The notes under the pieces are model-generated. The model saw only the letters and a list, made by a program, of their open reading frames with translations, was not told the DNA's origin and ran no database searches. Both the position numbers and the translations under genes were made by a program. Below, piece after piece: positions 45,288 through 53,635 of a DNA stretch of 55,649 nt. Each line of letters begins with the position of its first letter. Positions within the stretch are counted from its first letter, which is position 1. This DNA is from Epsilonproteobacteria bacterium UBA4036. GTDB taxonomy: Bacteria; Campylobacterota; Campylobacteria; Campylobacterales; Arcobacteraceae. The stretch lies in contig DGAG01000001.1 of assembly GCA_002382325.1 (NCBI GenBank), positions 156,698-212,346 of the forward strand, written 5' to 3'.

Positions 45288-45933
45288 TTTTATATCCTAT
45301 TCCTCGTTGATTGCAGATAAAATCTTTGGCTGTCTTATCACGTATTTTCTTGATGCACACTCGAATATCCGATTCGCAAATATATCGGTCTTCCCATACT
45401 TCACTTCGTAAGGTTTCCATACTGACAAATTGATTTTTGGAAGAAATCAAACAAAAGACCACTTCTTGCTCTTTTTGAGTTAAGGCAACAACTTTTTCTT
45501 TGTTATAAAGAACTTGTTTCACAATATCGTATGAAAAACCTGAATGAAGCGTAAGTATTTTGTCATTGTTGCCGTAAAAAAGTTTAATCAATTGTTCAAT
45601 ACGGTATTTTAACTCTTTGGGTGAAAAAGGTTTTTTAATATAATCATTACAGCCTAACTCATATCCCAAGCTTAAATTGTTGATATCGGTTAGAGAGGTA
45701 ATATAAATCACAGGGGTTGTGTTATTTTCTTGACGTAAAATTTTGACCAATTCATAGCCGTTGAGTTTGGGAACGCGAATATCCAAAATCAAAATATGAT
45801 ATTTGTTTTCATAAATGGCACTTAATGCTTCTTCTCCGTCTTCAAAATCATCAACGGTGTAATTCAATGATTCTAAGTACTCTTTAATACTTTGTTTGTA
45901 GTCAATATCATCTTCTAAGAGTAAAAGTCTCAT
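45271..45933 (-). CDS. OmpR-family response regulator of the tsdA operon
   Basis: 220 residues. Receiver domain with acidic pair LLLEDD at the start, phospho-Asp in ILILDIRVPKLNG (about 52), and the conserved Thr and Lys (YITSL, KKPFSPKEL). Winged-helix DNA-binding domain (about 125-220; TQKEQEVVFCL, RGIGYKI). Overlaps the sensor gene upstream by 4 bp and the kinase downstream. Confidence 0.93.
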   Translation of the reverse strand: MRLLLLEDDIDYKQSIKEYLESLNYTVDDFEDGEEALSAIYENKYHILILDIRVPKLNGYELVKILRQENNTTPVIYITSLTDINNLSLGYELGCNDYIKKPFSPKELKYRIEQLIKLFYGNNDKILTLHSGFSYDIVKQVLYNKEKVVALTQKEQEVVFCLISSKNQFVSMETLRSEVWEDRYICESDIRVCIKKIRDKTAKDFICNQRGIGYKIVTQE

Positions 45934-46823
45934 TGAATGTTGACCTTATTTAAAAGGGTTTCTTCTTTGGTATACTCAAAAGCATTGTGCAGAGTTAAAT
46001 GGTTTTCGTTGTTAATCCCTGTAAAAATATAGCCCAAATGTTCATTGGACAAATCATAATAAGAAAAGTATGAAAAGCTGCACTCTTCGTTGGAAATATA
46101 ACCATAATCTTTCAAATCATTTAATTCTAAAGTTGCCAGTTTTTCACTGTTGGCTTGATTAACCAGAACATAGTTCCCTATTTTTGGATTTTTTTGAAGT
46201 TCATTGGCAATACGTAAATGAGTTTGGTCTAACAGAACAAACAGTGTAAAGCCTTTTTGTTTTAATTCATTAAAAAGGTAATCAAAATTAATAATGACTT
46301 CAATGGAGCCTTTAAACTCATTATCGATTATTATGGGTGAAATGGCTTTAATGTTTAAGCGTTTCCCTAATTCAATCGATACCAATGGTTTTTTTTCTTC
46401 TTTGACTTTAACCAAGCCTTTTCGAAAAGCCTCCAAAGGAATATCCTTTTTCGAAAAATCCCAACTTCTTAAATACGTGCTTAAATTTTTATGATGGATT
46501 TGGACTTCAAAATGGCTATTTTGTAATGTTTTAAGTGTTTGTATTTTACGATTAACAATATCAAAACTCTCTTGACGATTTTGTTGTAAGAAACTTTGGG
46601 TAATCTCTTTGTCTTCACTCAGTAGTATGGACAACGATAGGGCATATCTTTTTTGTTCTTCAAGCATATTTCGTGTAATGTTCAAAGAGTTTTCAAGTTT
46701 TGAAAGCTGTTCATTGGTGTGAGTATGCGACATTAAAACGTATAAAATAACGCCAATAAGCACAGACGTTATGACCAAAACAAAGAGCAAATAACGAGTG
46801 GTTTTAATATCTAAAAAACGCAT
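45930..46823 (-). CDS. Membrane-anchored periplasmic Cache-type sensor without output domain
   Basis: 297 residues. One N-terminal TM helix (about 11-31), then about 250 residues of periplasmic sequence resembling Cache/dCache ligand-binding domains (GSIEVIINFDYLFNEL, DQTHLRIANE). No HAMP, kinase, GGDEF or methyl-accepting domain follows, so it needs a partner, presumably the kinase encoded two genes downstream. ATGA overlap with the regulator. Family assignment of the sensor part is tentative. Confidence 0.7.
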   Translation of the reverse strand: MRFLDIKTTRYLLFVLVITSVLIGVILYVLMSHTHTNEQLSKLENSLNITRNMLEEQKRYALSLSILLSEDKEITQSFLQQNRQESFDIVNRKIQTLKTLQNSHFEVQIHHKNLSTYLRSWDFSKKDIPLEAFRKGLVKVKEEKKPLVSIELGKRLNIKAISPIIIDNEFKGSIEVIINFDYLFNELKQKGFTLFVLLDQTHLRIANELQKNPKIGNYVLVNQANSEKLATLELNDLKDYGYISNEECSFSYFSYYDLSNEHLGYIFTGINNENHLTLHNAFEYTKEETLLNKVNIQ

Positions 46824-46842
46824 TGCTCTTTACTTTTTTATA

Positions 46843-47784
46843 CTAAGCACTTTGTGGTGCAAAAATGCCATCAAGTAAACTGTCAACAAATTCATCGGGA
46901 CTAAAAGAGACTAAATCCTCTTGTTTTTCTCCAATTCCTATATAAAAAATGGGCAATTCCAATCGATTGGAAATTGAAAAAAGAGCGCCCCCTTTGGCTG
47001 TACCATCAAGTTTGGTGACAATAATACCATCGATTCCTACCATATCATGAAAAGCTTTGGCTTGAGCAATAGCCGTATTACCTTGTGTTCCATCTAAGAT
47101 CATAATTTTTCGATGAGGTGTTCCCTCTTTGGCTTTTGAGCAAACTTTAACAATTTTTTTGAGTTCATTGCTTAAATTGGTTTGGGTTTGCAATCGACCG
47201 GCTGTATCAATGATAACGTGATCAATTTTTCGTGCAATGGCAGAAGAGATGGTATCAAAAGCTACGGCACTGGGATCGTGTCCTTGTTTGGTTTTAATGA
47301 TTGGAATATCCAAAATTTGAGCCCACTTGGTTAATTGTTCAATGGCAGCTGCTCGAAAGGTATCACCTGCTCCAAGTAAAACCGATTTGCCACTTTGTTT
47401 GTATTGATTAGCAAGTTTGGCAATGGTGGTGGTTTTTCCTGCGCCATTGACACCAATAATAAGTTCAACAAAAGGAGTGGGTATCGTTGACATATCTATT
47501 TTTGGGGCATGTTCAAACAGCATCACTAAACGATGTCGCAGTTGTGCTCGTGAAATCATTTCCGGCAGACCATCCATCGCTTTTTCAATGATTTCATACT
47601 CCATATCGGACTCAATTAAAATCTCTTCTATCTCATCAAAAGCAATTTTCTCTTTTTTAGTAGGAACAATGTGTTTGATATTGCCCAACGTTTTTTCTAA
47701 GGCTTTTGAAAAGAAGCCTTTGTCGTTTGAGGCTTCAGGGGTTTGAATGTTTTCCTCTTTTTTATTTTTAAAAATTCCAAACAT
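46843..47784 (-). CDS. ftsY: SRP receptor FtsY
   Basis: 313 residues. NG domain with GVNGAGKTTTIAKLA (about 118-132), DTFRAAA, IDTAGRL and TKLDGTAKGG. It docks ribosome-SRP complexes at the membrane. The N-terminal acidic A region is short (about 20-30 residues). I start at ATG 47784 (MFGIFKNKKEE), two bases after the tlpA stop, not at the upstream codon at 47820, which would overlap tlpA. Confidence 0.95.
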   Translation of the reverse strand: MFGIFKNKKEENIQTPEASNDKGFFSKALEKTLGNIKHIVPTKKEKIAFDEIEEILIESDMEYEIIEKAMDGLPEMISRAQLRHRLVMLFEHAPKIDMSTIPTPFVELIIGVNGAGKTTTIAKLANQYKQSGKSVLLGAGDTFRAAAIEQLTKWAQILDIPIIKTKQGHDPSAVAFDTISSAIARKIDHVIIDTAGRLQTQTNLSNELKKIVKVCSKAKEGTPHRKIMILDGTQGNTAIAQAKAFHDMVGIDGIIVTKLDGTAKGGALFSISNRLELPIFYIGIGEKQEDLVSFSPDEFVDSLLDGIFAPQSA

Positions 47785-47785
47785 A

Positions 47786-48349
47786 TTAGTTTTCCATTGC
47801 TTTTTGAATATCAATTTCAAGCATCTCTTCTAATACAATGCCAATATATTTTTGTTTAATTTCCCCTTGTTTGTTCAGTAAGTACATTGTAGGAATAGAC
47901 TTAACCCCTCCAACGGCTTGTTCAAGTAAATAGTTGTTGCTTGAATTGGTGATGGTGTAATTGATGTTAAACTCTTCAATAAATGCCATAAGCTCTTCAT
48001 TGGTTTTGTTTTTTTCCAATAAAACGGCAATGACTTCAAACTCATTGGGATATTTTTTGACTAACGCATTTAAGTGAGGGATTTCAGCCTTACAAGGTGG
48101 ACACCATGTGGCAAAAAAGTTAAGCAGTATGACTTTATTGTTTTTATTGTCAAACTCAATTTTATTTTTAGAAATTTTGGCTTTTATTGTTTCGTTATTG
48201 GTTGTTTGTAAATCCACAAAAAAGGTTGAATTTTCTTTGGCTATGGCATTTTTTATCGTATCTTTTGGGATATTTTCATCTTTAGAATCACAACCCGTGA
48301 AAAGAAGTGTAAAAAAAAGTACACATAATGACATTTTTTTAAACTGCAT
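47786..48349 (-). CDS. TlpA-like thioredoxin lipoprotein
   Basis: 187 residues. Lipoprotein signal CVLFFTLLFTGCDS (Cys at about 20). Thioredoxin fold with FFATWCPPCKAEIP active site and the cis-Pro region SIPTMYLLN. It is a periplasmic thiol oxidoreductase, possibly for cytochrome c maturation. Start ATG about 48349 (AAAGGA upstream) preferred over the far upstream ATG at 48421, which overlaps the folate gene. Confidence 0.88.
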   Translation of the reverse strand: MQFKKMSLCVLFFTLLFTGCDSKDENIPKDTIKNAIAKENSTFFVDLQTTNNETIKAKISKNKIEFDNKNNKVILLNFFATWCPPCKAEIPHLNALVKKYPNEFEVIAVLLEKNKTNEELMAFIEEFNINYTITNSSNNYLLEQAVGGVKSIPTMYLLNKQGEIKQKYIGIVLEEMLEIDIQKAMEN

Positions 48350-48410
48350 TTTAAGTCCTTTGGGTAAAATCATTTGTTGGGTTTGAATTCTACCCAAGTA
48401 AGGCTTAAAT

Positions 48411-48950
48411 ATGATAAACATGAATCACGCAAAGGGTGATTTTAGACAATCGTGTATTAGTAAACTAAGATGTATTAGTCGATTAACAAAGATAAAAAAA
48501 GAAAAAATTATTGTTCATAAATTGCATTTGCTCATCAAGGAGCTTAATGCAAAAAAAATTTTAATATATATTCCACTGGATTTAGAAGTCAATGTGATGC
48601 CACTGATCAATCGACTTCGAAAAGAGAAAAAAGAGGTCTATGTTCCTTTTATGTGTGGAGATAGTTTTAAAGCAGTCAAATACCGACTGCCTATTGAAAA
48701 AAAGAGATTTGGAATCAAAGAGCCAGAGAATTCATTTTTTAATGCAAAAATAGATTTGGCGATTGTTCCCATCGTTGGAATTGACAAACTTTACAAAAGA
48801 ATAGGGTTTGGCAAAGGCATGTACGATCGATTTTTTCATAGGCTCTGTTTTAGACCGACTGTAATTTTTACACAATTAACGCTTTGTCAATCCGATGCTA
48901 TCTTAACGAACGAATACGATATTCAAGCAGACTATATAATTACAAGTTAG
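48411..48950 (+). CDS. 5-formyltetrahydrofolate cyclo-ligase
   Basis: 179 residues. Converts 5-formyl-THF to 5,10-methenyl-THF with ATP. Family marks: the ATP/folate motif FGKGMYDRFF near residue 140, YIPLDLEVNVMPLI, FGIKEPE. ATG 48411 has AAGG 7 nt before it. It is divergent from tlpA with promoters in the 60-bp gap. Confidence 0.88.
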   Translation: MINMNHAKGDFRQSCISKLRCISRLTKIKKEKIIVHKLHLLIKELNAKKILIYIPLDLEVNVMPLINRLRKEKKEVYVPFMCGDSFKAVKYRLPIEKKRFGIKEPENSFFNAKIDLAIVPIVGIDKLYKRIGFGKGMYDRFFHRLCFRPTVIFTQLTLCQSDAILTNEYDIQADYIITS

Positions 48951-48984
48951 TACCACTAACATATTTTATTTTTAAAGGTTTGAT

Positions 48985-50532
48985 ATGAATATATTCATAA
49001 TAGAGGGGTTTATTGTCGCTGCATTAAGCAGTTTTATAACCGCACTCGTCGTTAAAAAGATAAACAGAGCAAAGTTTGATATTTTTATTGAACAAGCTAA
49101 AGCCAAAGCCAAAGTGATTGAGCATGAGGCTGAAGTGATTTTAAAAGATGCCCAATTAAAAGCAAAAAGAGAGTTTGAAAAAGAGTTTAGACACGCCAAA
49201 CGTGACTACGATGAAATGTTTTCAAAAATTCAACGAAAAGAAAAAGAGCTCAATGAGCATTTAGAATCGGAATTAAGAACCATTCGTAAAGAAAAAGAGG
49301 AGATTGAGGAGAACAATCGAATCATCAAAAGTTTGAAAGAGGGACTTACCAATCAAAAAAAGACCTATGAAGAGAAAATTGCTAAAGCGTTAAAAGTTTT
49401 AGAAAATGCCTCAGGCCTTACTCAACAAGAAGCCAAAAACCTAATGCTTGAAAAGATTCAAGAAGATTCACGTGCCCAAATTGCCTCTATTTTTAGAAAA
49501 AAATATAAACTGGCAGAACAAAATGCCAAAGATGAAATTAACAATATGTTCTCACAAGCTGTTACGCGATACGCGGGTGAATTTGCGGCAGAACGATTGA
49601 TCAACAACATTCCTATCAACGATGAAGAGACCAAAGGTAAAATTATTGGGAAAGAGGGACGAAATATTAAAGCGTTGGAGATGTTATTGGGAGTGGATAT
49701 TATTATTGACGATACACCCAATACAATCACAATCTCTTCTTTTAATCTTTACAGACGTGCAGTGGCCACAAAAACCATTCAAGAGTTGTTAGCTGATGGA
49801 CGAATCCAACCTGCACGAATTGAAGAGATTTACAATAAAGTAAAAAATGAGTTTGACAACAATATTTTAAAAGAGGGTGAAGATGTGGTGATGGATTTAG
49901 GCATTAAATCCATGCACCCAGAATTGATTAAACTGGTAGGACGATTACGATATCGAGCCAGTTATGGACAAAATGCGTTAGCCCATACTCTTGAAGTAGC
50001 CAATCTTTCGGGATTACTAGCAGCGCAAATGGGAGGTGACCCTATCTTAGCCAGACGAGCAGGATTGATGCATGATATTGGAAAAGCTCTGACGCATGAT
50101 TTGCCAGGAAGCCATGTGGATTTGGGGGCGCAAATGTGTAAACGATACAACGAACCCGATACGGTTATTAATGCCATTTATGCTCACCATGGTCATGAAG
50201 AACCTATCAACGTGGAAAGTGCTGCGGTGTGTGCGGCAGATGCTTTAAGTGCTGCACGACCGGGTGCAAGACGAGAAGTGCTTGAAAGCTTCTTAAAACG
50301 AGTTGAAGAGGTTGAAAATATCTCGACAAGTAAAACAGGGGTCATTAATGCCTATGCCATTAATGCAGGAAGAGAAGTGCGAGTAATTGTTAAAGCGGAA
50401 TTGGTCAACGATGACGAAGCGGTGTTACTGGCCTGTGAGATTGCCAAAGAGATTGAAGAAAAAGTACAATATCCGGGTGAAATCAAAGTGAATGTTATAC
50501 GAGAAATCAGAGCAGAAAGTTATGCCAGATAA
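48985..50532 (+). CDS. rny: Ribonuclease Y
   Basis: 515 residues, membrane-anchored endoribonuclease of mRNA turnover. N-terminal TM helix (about 4-22), long coiled coil (about 30-190), KH domain (GKIIGKEGRNIKALE, about 215-235), HD phosphohydrolase domain with LMHDIGKALTHD (about 355). Normal length is about 520. 34 bp after the folate gene. Confidence 0.96.
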   Translation: MNIFIIEGFIVAALSSFITALVVKKINRAKFDIFIEQAKAKAKVIEHEAEVILKDAQLKAKREFEKEFRHAKRDYDEMFSKIQRKEKELNEHLESELRTIRKEKEEIEENNRIIKSLKEGLTNQKKTYEEKIAKALKVLENASGLTQQEAKNLMLEKIQEDSRAQIASIFRKKYKLAEQNAKDEINNMFSQAVTRYAGEFAAERLINNIPINDEETKGKIIGKEGRNIKALEMLLGVDIIIDDTPNTITISSFNLYRRAVATKTIQELLADGRIQPARIEEIYNKVKNEFDNNILKEGEDVVMDLGIKSMHPELIKLVGRLRYRASYGQNALAHTLEVANLSGLLAAQMGGDPILARRAGLMHDIGKALTHDLPGSHVDLGAQMCKRYNEPDTVINAIYAHHGHEEPINVESAAVCAADALSAARPGARREVLESFLKRVEEVENISTSKTGVINAYAINAGREVRVIVKAELVNDDEAVLLACEIAKEIEEKVQYPGEIKVNVIREIRAESYAR

Positions 50533-50533
50533 G

Positions 50534-50557
50534 GAACAAAAGCAAAAGCTTTTGTTC
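50534..50557. terminator. Hairpin between rny and the convergent gene
   Basis: GAACAAAAGC (50534-50543), loop AAAA, GCTTTTGTTC (50548-50557); exact 10-bp stem starting just after the rny stop and reaching the stop of the convergent gene. T-run is only inside the stem, so strength is uncertain. Confidence 0.65.
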
Positions 50558-51105
50558 TATACCGCCTCTTTTAAGCTCTCTAAAAGTTCCAATTCTTCGT
50601 GTTGTCTTACCAATCGATTATAGGTTTTTAACTCTTCATTGGTTTTGGAAAGTTCTTCGAGTTTTGACACCATTGATGCAATGGTTGAAGGAACAGGCTC
50701 CTCATAAGCCATATTACTGTCATCTTTTTCTTTGAGCATCTCTCCACTTAAGCGTTTTTGAAACTGTAACATCATATCTTCAAGTTGTTTGAGCAAAGCT
50801 TTTATCTCTTCTTCATTGGCATCATCTTTTTGCATACTCTCTTTGATTTTTTGCATTAACTTCTCTAAAGCTTCTAATTCACTTTTCGTCAGACCTGTTT
50901 TTATCAATGAAAAAATATCTTCAAGTATTTTTCGGTCTTCTTCAATTTGTGTTTGTACATCACTTTTTGTAGAGGTTTCTTCCGTACTTTTTTGTGTCTC
51001 TTCTAGTGCTTGTGCAAAAGAAGATGACGGTGTTTGTACGTTTGATGTTGATTCGCTTGAAGAGCCCAATTGTGAAAGAGAACTAATTTTGTTATCAATA
51101 ATCAT
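50557..51105 (-). CDS. Coiled-coil protein of unknown function
   Basis: 182 residues, not recognised. The first 45 are Ser/Thr-rich and probably disordered; about 50-130 and 145-180 are Glu/Lys-rich heptad helices with long coiled-coil potential. No signal peptide or membrane segment. AGGAG lies 6 nt before the ATG. Overall it resembles small flagellar or structural proteins of this phylum (disordered start plus helical body), but there is no signature. Confidence 0.75.
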   Translation of the reverse strand: MIIDNKISSLSQLGSSSESTSNVQTPSSSFAQALEETQKSTEETSTKSDVQTQIEEDRKILEDIFSLIKTGLTKSELEALEKLMQKIKESMQKDDANEEEIKALLKQLEDMMLQFQKRLSGEMLKEKDDSNMAYEEPVPSTIASMVSKLEELSKTNEELKTYNRLVRQHEELELLESLKEAV

Positions 51106-51279
51106 ATAAACTCCTAAAATAAATATATTTTATTTTATCGCCATTTCTCTTTGATAGAATTCATGAAAAGAGCAAAATTAGGTCAAATCTGACAAAAAAA
51201 TTATACTTAAAGCTTAGATTAAGAAATATAAAACTTTTATCTTATGCTACCCTAAACCTATCCCTTAAGAAGTTTTGAC

Positions 51280-51285
51280 TATAAT
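51280..51285 (+). promoter_or_regulatory. Candidate -10 box of rsmD
   Basis: TATAAT 26 nt before ATG 51311. It overlaps an alternative TTG start (51275), so that TTG is unlikely to be used. No clear -35. Confidence 0.5.
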
Positions 51286-51310
51286 ACGAAAAAAATTAAA
51301 AGTTATTGTT

Positions 51311-51901
51311 ATGAAAAATCAAAAAATTACCACACAAATTATTGCAGGAAACCATAAAGGCAAAAAGTTACAGCTGCCTTCTTTGGATGTCACACGAAGT
51401 TCAAAAGCACGACTCAAAGAGTCATTTTTCAATGTTTTACAATTTGATATTATCGATACCATTTTTATAGAAGCCTTTGCAGGAAGTGGTTCAATTGGTT
51501 TAGAAGCCATTTCAAGAGAGGCAAGTCGTGCCTATTTTATCGAAAAAGATAAAGCGTCTTATTCGATTTTGGTTAAAAACTGTAAAACCATAGATGCGTC
51601 AAAATGTCAAACCTTTTTAGGCGATACGTTTAAAGAGTTGCCTCTTATTTTAAACTCTTTAAAAAATGCTTCAAATGATTTGATTGTCTATATTGACCCA
51701 CCTTTTGATTATCGAGAAGGCATGATGGAAATTTATGATAAATGCTTTGAATTGGTTAAAGGCATTGAAAACAATAATGTTTTACTGATTTGTTTTGAAC
51801 ACATGAGTGAACTACAAATGCCACAAGAACTGGGAAAATTTGAACGGGTTAAAACCAAAAAATTTGGCAAAAGTTCATTAAGTTATTATCACAATAAATA
51901 G
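51311..51901 (+). CDS. rsmD: 16S rRNA (guanine966-N2)-methyltransferase RsmD
   Basis: 196 residues. RNA-binding start IIAGNHKGKKLQLP and TRSSKARLKESFFNVL, SAM loop EAFAGSGSIGLEAIS (about 56-70), catalytic DPPF near 130. Modifies G966 in small-subunit rRNA. The TTG at 51275 in the same frame falls in the promoter. 8 bp before the permease gene. Confidence 0.93.
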   Translation: MKNQKITTQIIAGNHKGKKLQLPSLDVTRSSKARLKESFFNVLQFDIIDTIFIEAFAGSGSIGLEAISREASRAYFIEKDKASYSILVKNCKTIDASKCQTFLGDTFKELPLILNSLKNASNDLIVYIDPPFDYREGMMEIYDKCFELVKGIENNNVLLICFEHMSELQMPQELGKFERVKTKKFGKSSLSYYHNK

Positions 51902-51909
51902 AGGTTTTT

Positions 51910-52716
51910 ATGTATAAATTTGCATCAATACTTTTAGTTCTTCTTATTGCTACGATTTTTTTGATGCCCTTTATTTATACGGTTTCTCCTTATGAACTCA
52001 ATCCTCATGCCATACTTTTAGCCCCATCATGGGAATACCCTTTTGGTACAGACAGATTGGGACGAGATATCTTAGCCAGAGTACTTCAAGGAGGACAAAC
52101 CTCTTTAATCATTGGGTTTTTAAGTGCAGCCATTGCCTCTTTGGTGGGACTTTTTATTGGGATTAATGCAGGGTTTTTTAAAGGAAAAGTAGATAAAACC
52201 ATTACAATAGTTATTGACTTGTTTTTAACCTTTCCAACCTTCTTTTTACTTTTAGCGTTGGTGTCATATATTCAAGCTTCATCGTTGGTCTTAATTATTG
52301 TTATTTCTATTACAGGGTGGATGGGAATGTCAAGAATGATACGAAGTGAGAGTTTTGCCATAAGCAATAAACCTTATATAAAAATCTTAAAATTAGCCAA
52401 CGTGAGCAGTTTTAAAATCATTTTCAAATATTTTGCCCCACTTTTAGCCCCCATTTTTTTAATCTCTTTTACGTTTAGTGTAGGTGGCGCCATTTTAGCT
52501 GAATCGGGATTGTCTTTTTTAGGACTGGGGATTAATCCTCCTCAAATGAGTTTAGGAAGTTTGCTAAGCAGTGGAAAAGCCGTGATGGATATTGCGTGGT
52601 GGGTGAGTTTTTTCCCCGGATTGTTTATCTTTATCGTGACGTTTTGTTTGATGCAAATTGCAGACTATGTACAAAGCAAAGCGAACAGTAAAGAAATGGT
52701 GACGAGTGAAAAGTGA
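51910..52716 (+). CDS. OppC/DppC-like ABC transporter permease, orphan
   Basis: 268 residues, about six TM helices. N-terminal FGTDRLGRDILARVLQGG (about 45-62) is the oligopeptide-permease (OppC/DppC/NikC) mark; the EAA-like loop ESFAISNKPYIKI-KLA is near 155. No partner OppB, ATPase or binding protein is beside it, so its partners are elsewhere or it is vestigial. The tail Val-Thr-Ser-Glu-Lys and stop derive from element 5. Confidence 0.85.
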   Translation: MYKFASILLVLLIATIFLMPFIYTVSPYELNPHAILLAPSWEYPFGTDRLGRDILARVLQGGQTSLIIGFLSAAIASLVGLFIGINAGFFKGKVDKTITIVIDLFLTFPTFFLLLALVSYIQASSLVLIIVISITGWMGMSRMIRSESFAISNKPYIKILKLANVSSFKIIFKYFAPLLAPIFLISFTFSVGGAILAESGLSFLGLGINPPQMSLGSLLSSGKAVMDIAWWVSFFPGLFIFIVTFCLMQIADYVQSKANSKEMVTSEK

Positions 52717-52757
52717 AAAGTAACGAGTATTTTTCTGGTCACTTGTTACTTGTTACT
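52698..52757. repeat. Heptad-repeat hairpin element 5 (permease / SDR)
   Basis: GGTGACG, AGTGAAA, AGTGAAA, AGTAACG (52698-52725), a degenerate unit, a short loop, then GGTCACT, TGTTACT, TGTTACT (52737-52757). The permease stop TGA (52714-52716) is in the third unit. The convergent SDR stop is 4 nt past the element. Confidence 0.85.
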
Positions 52758-52760
52758 TCC

Positions 52761-53582
52761 TCAAATTTTATTCAACAGTCTATCCAACAGTGATGTACTT
52801 AAAATCCGTTTAGCAAATCCCAAAATATAAGTGGCTTTGGTGATGTAGTATCGTGGTTTGGGTTTTTTAGATTCTACAATTTTTAAAACAGTTTTTGCTG
52901 CTTCTTGGGAGGTGATGGTAAAAGGGGTATTCTCTTTATTGCTTTGGAGGCGCTCTTTTAACTCTTTGTTATAAACTTCTTTAAAAACACTTGCTTCAAT
53001 GTTGATATTCTTTTGAAAATTTTTTAAAGCATTTTTTCTAAAATGACTCATTACGGGTCCTGTATTTAGAGTACTGATGTAAATATTACTTCCCATTAAC
53101 TCTTGTCGTAAGGTATCATTGAGTCCTTCAAGAGCATATTTACTGGCATTATACGCTCCTCTGAATTTGAGTGAAATAATACCTAAGACTGAGCTGTGTT
53201 GAATGATTTTTCCGTATCCTTGTTTTCGCATGATTTTTAATGCTTCACTTGTTAAATAATGTGTACCAAAAACATTGGTTTCGAATTGATATTTTAAAAC
53301 ATCCACACTGATATCTTCAACCGCTCCTGGTTGTCCAAATCCAGCATTGTTAAAAACCACATCAAGGGTTTTGTATTTGCTTAAAATGGTTTGTAAAGTG
53401 TTATTGATGGTTTCATAACAAGTAACATCGAGCAAAAAACTTTCCAATCCCAAATGGGTCAGATGTTCTACATCGCTTTGTTGTCGTGCAGTAGCAATCA
53501 CATTATGCCCTTGTTGTTGCAACAATTTGGCACTTTCTAAGCCAATTCCACTTGAACACCCTGTTATAAGTATGTTTGACAC
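52761..53582 (-). CDS. SDR-family oxidoreductase
   Basis: 273 residues, classical short-chain dehydrogenase. NAD(P)-binding ITGCSSGIGLE (about 5-15), NNAG near residue 80, catalytic YNASK (about 145-149) with the normal Y-x3-K. C-terminal tail of about 30 residues. Substrate unknown. Convergent with the permease and divergent from the TIGR02757 gene. Confidence 0.9.
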   Translation of the reverse strand: MSNILITGCSSGIGLESAKLLQQQGHNVIATARQQSDVEHLTHLGLESFLLDVTCYETINNTLQTILSKYKTLDVVFNNAGFGQPGAVEDISVDVLKYQFETNVFGTHYLTSEALKIMRKQGYGKIIQHSSVLGIISLKFRGAYNASKYALEGLNDTLRQELMGSNIYISTLNTGPVMSHFRKNALKNFQKNINIEASVFKEVYNKELKERLQSNKENTPFTITSQEAAKTVLKIVESKKPKPRYYITKATYILGFAKRILSTSLLDRLLNKI

Positions 53583-53635
53583 TGTTTATCCTTAGTTATT
53601 TTGCGGTATTATAACAAAAACCATTTGGGAAAAGC

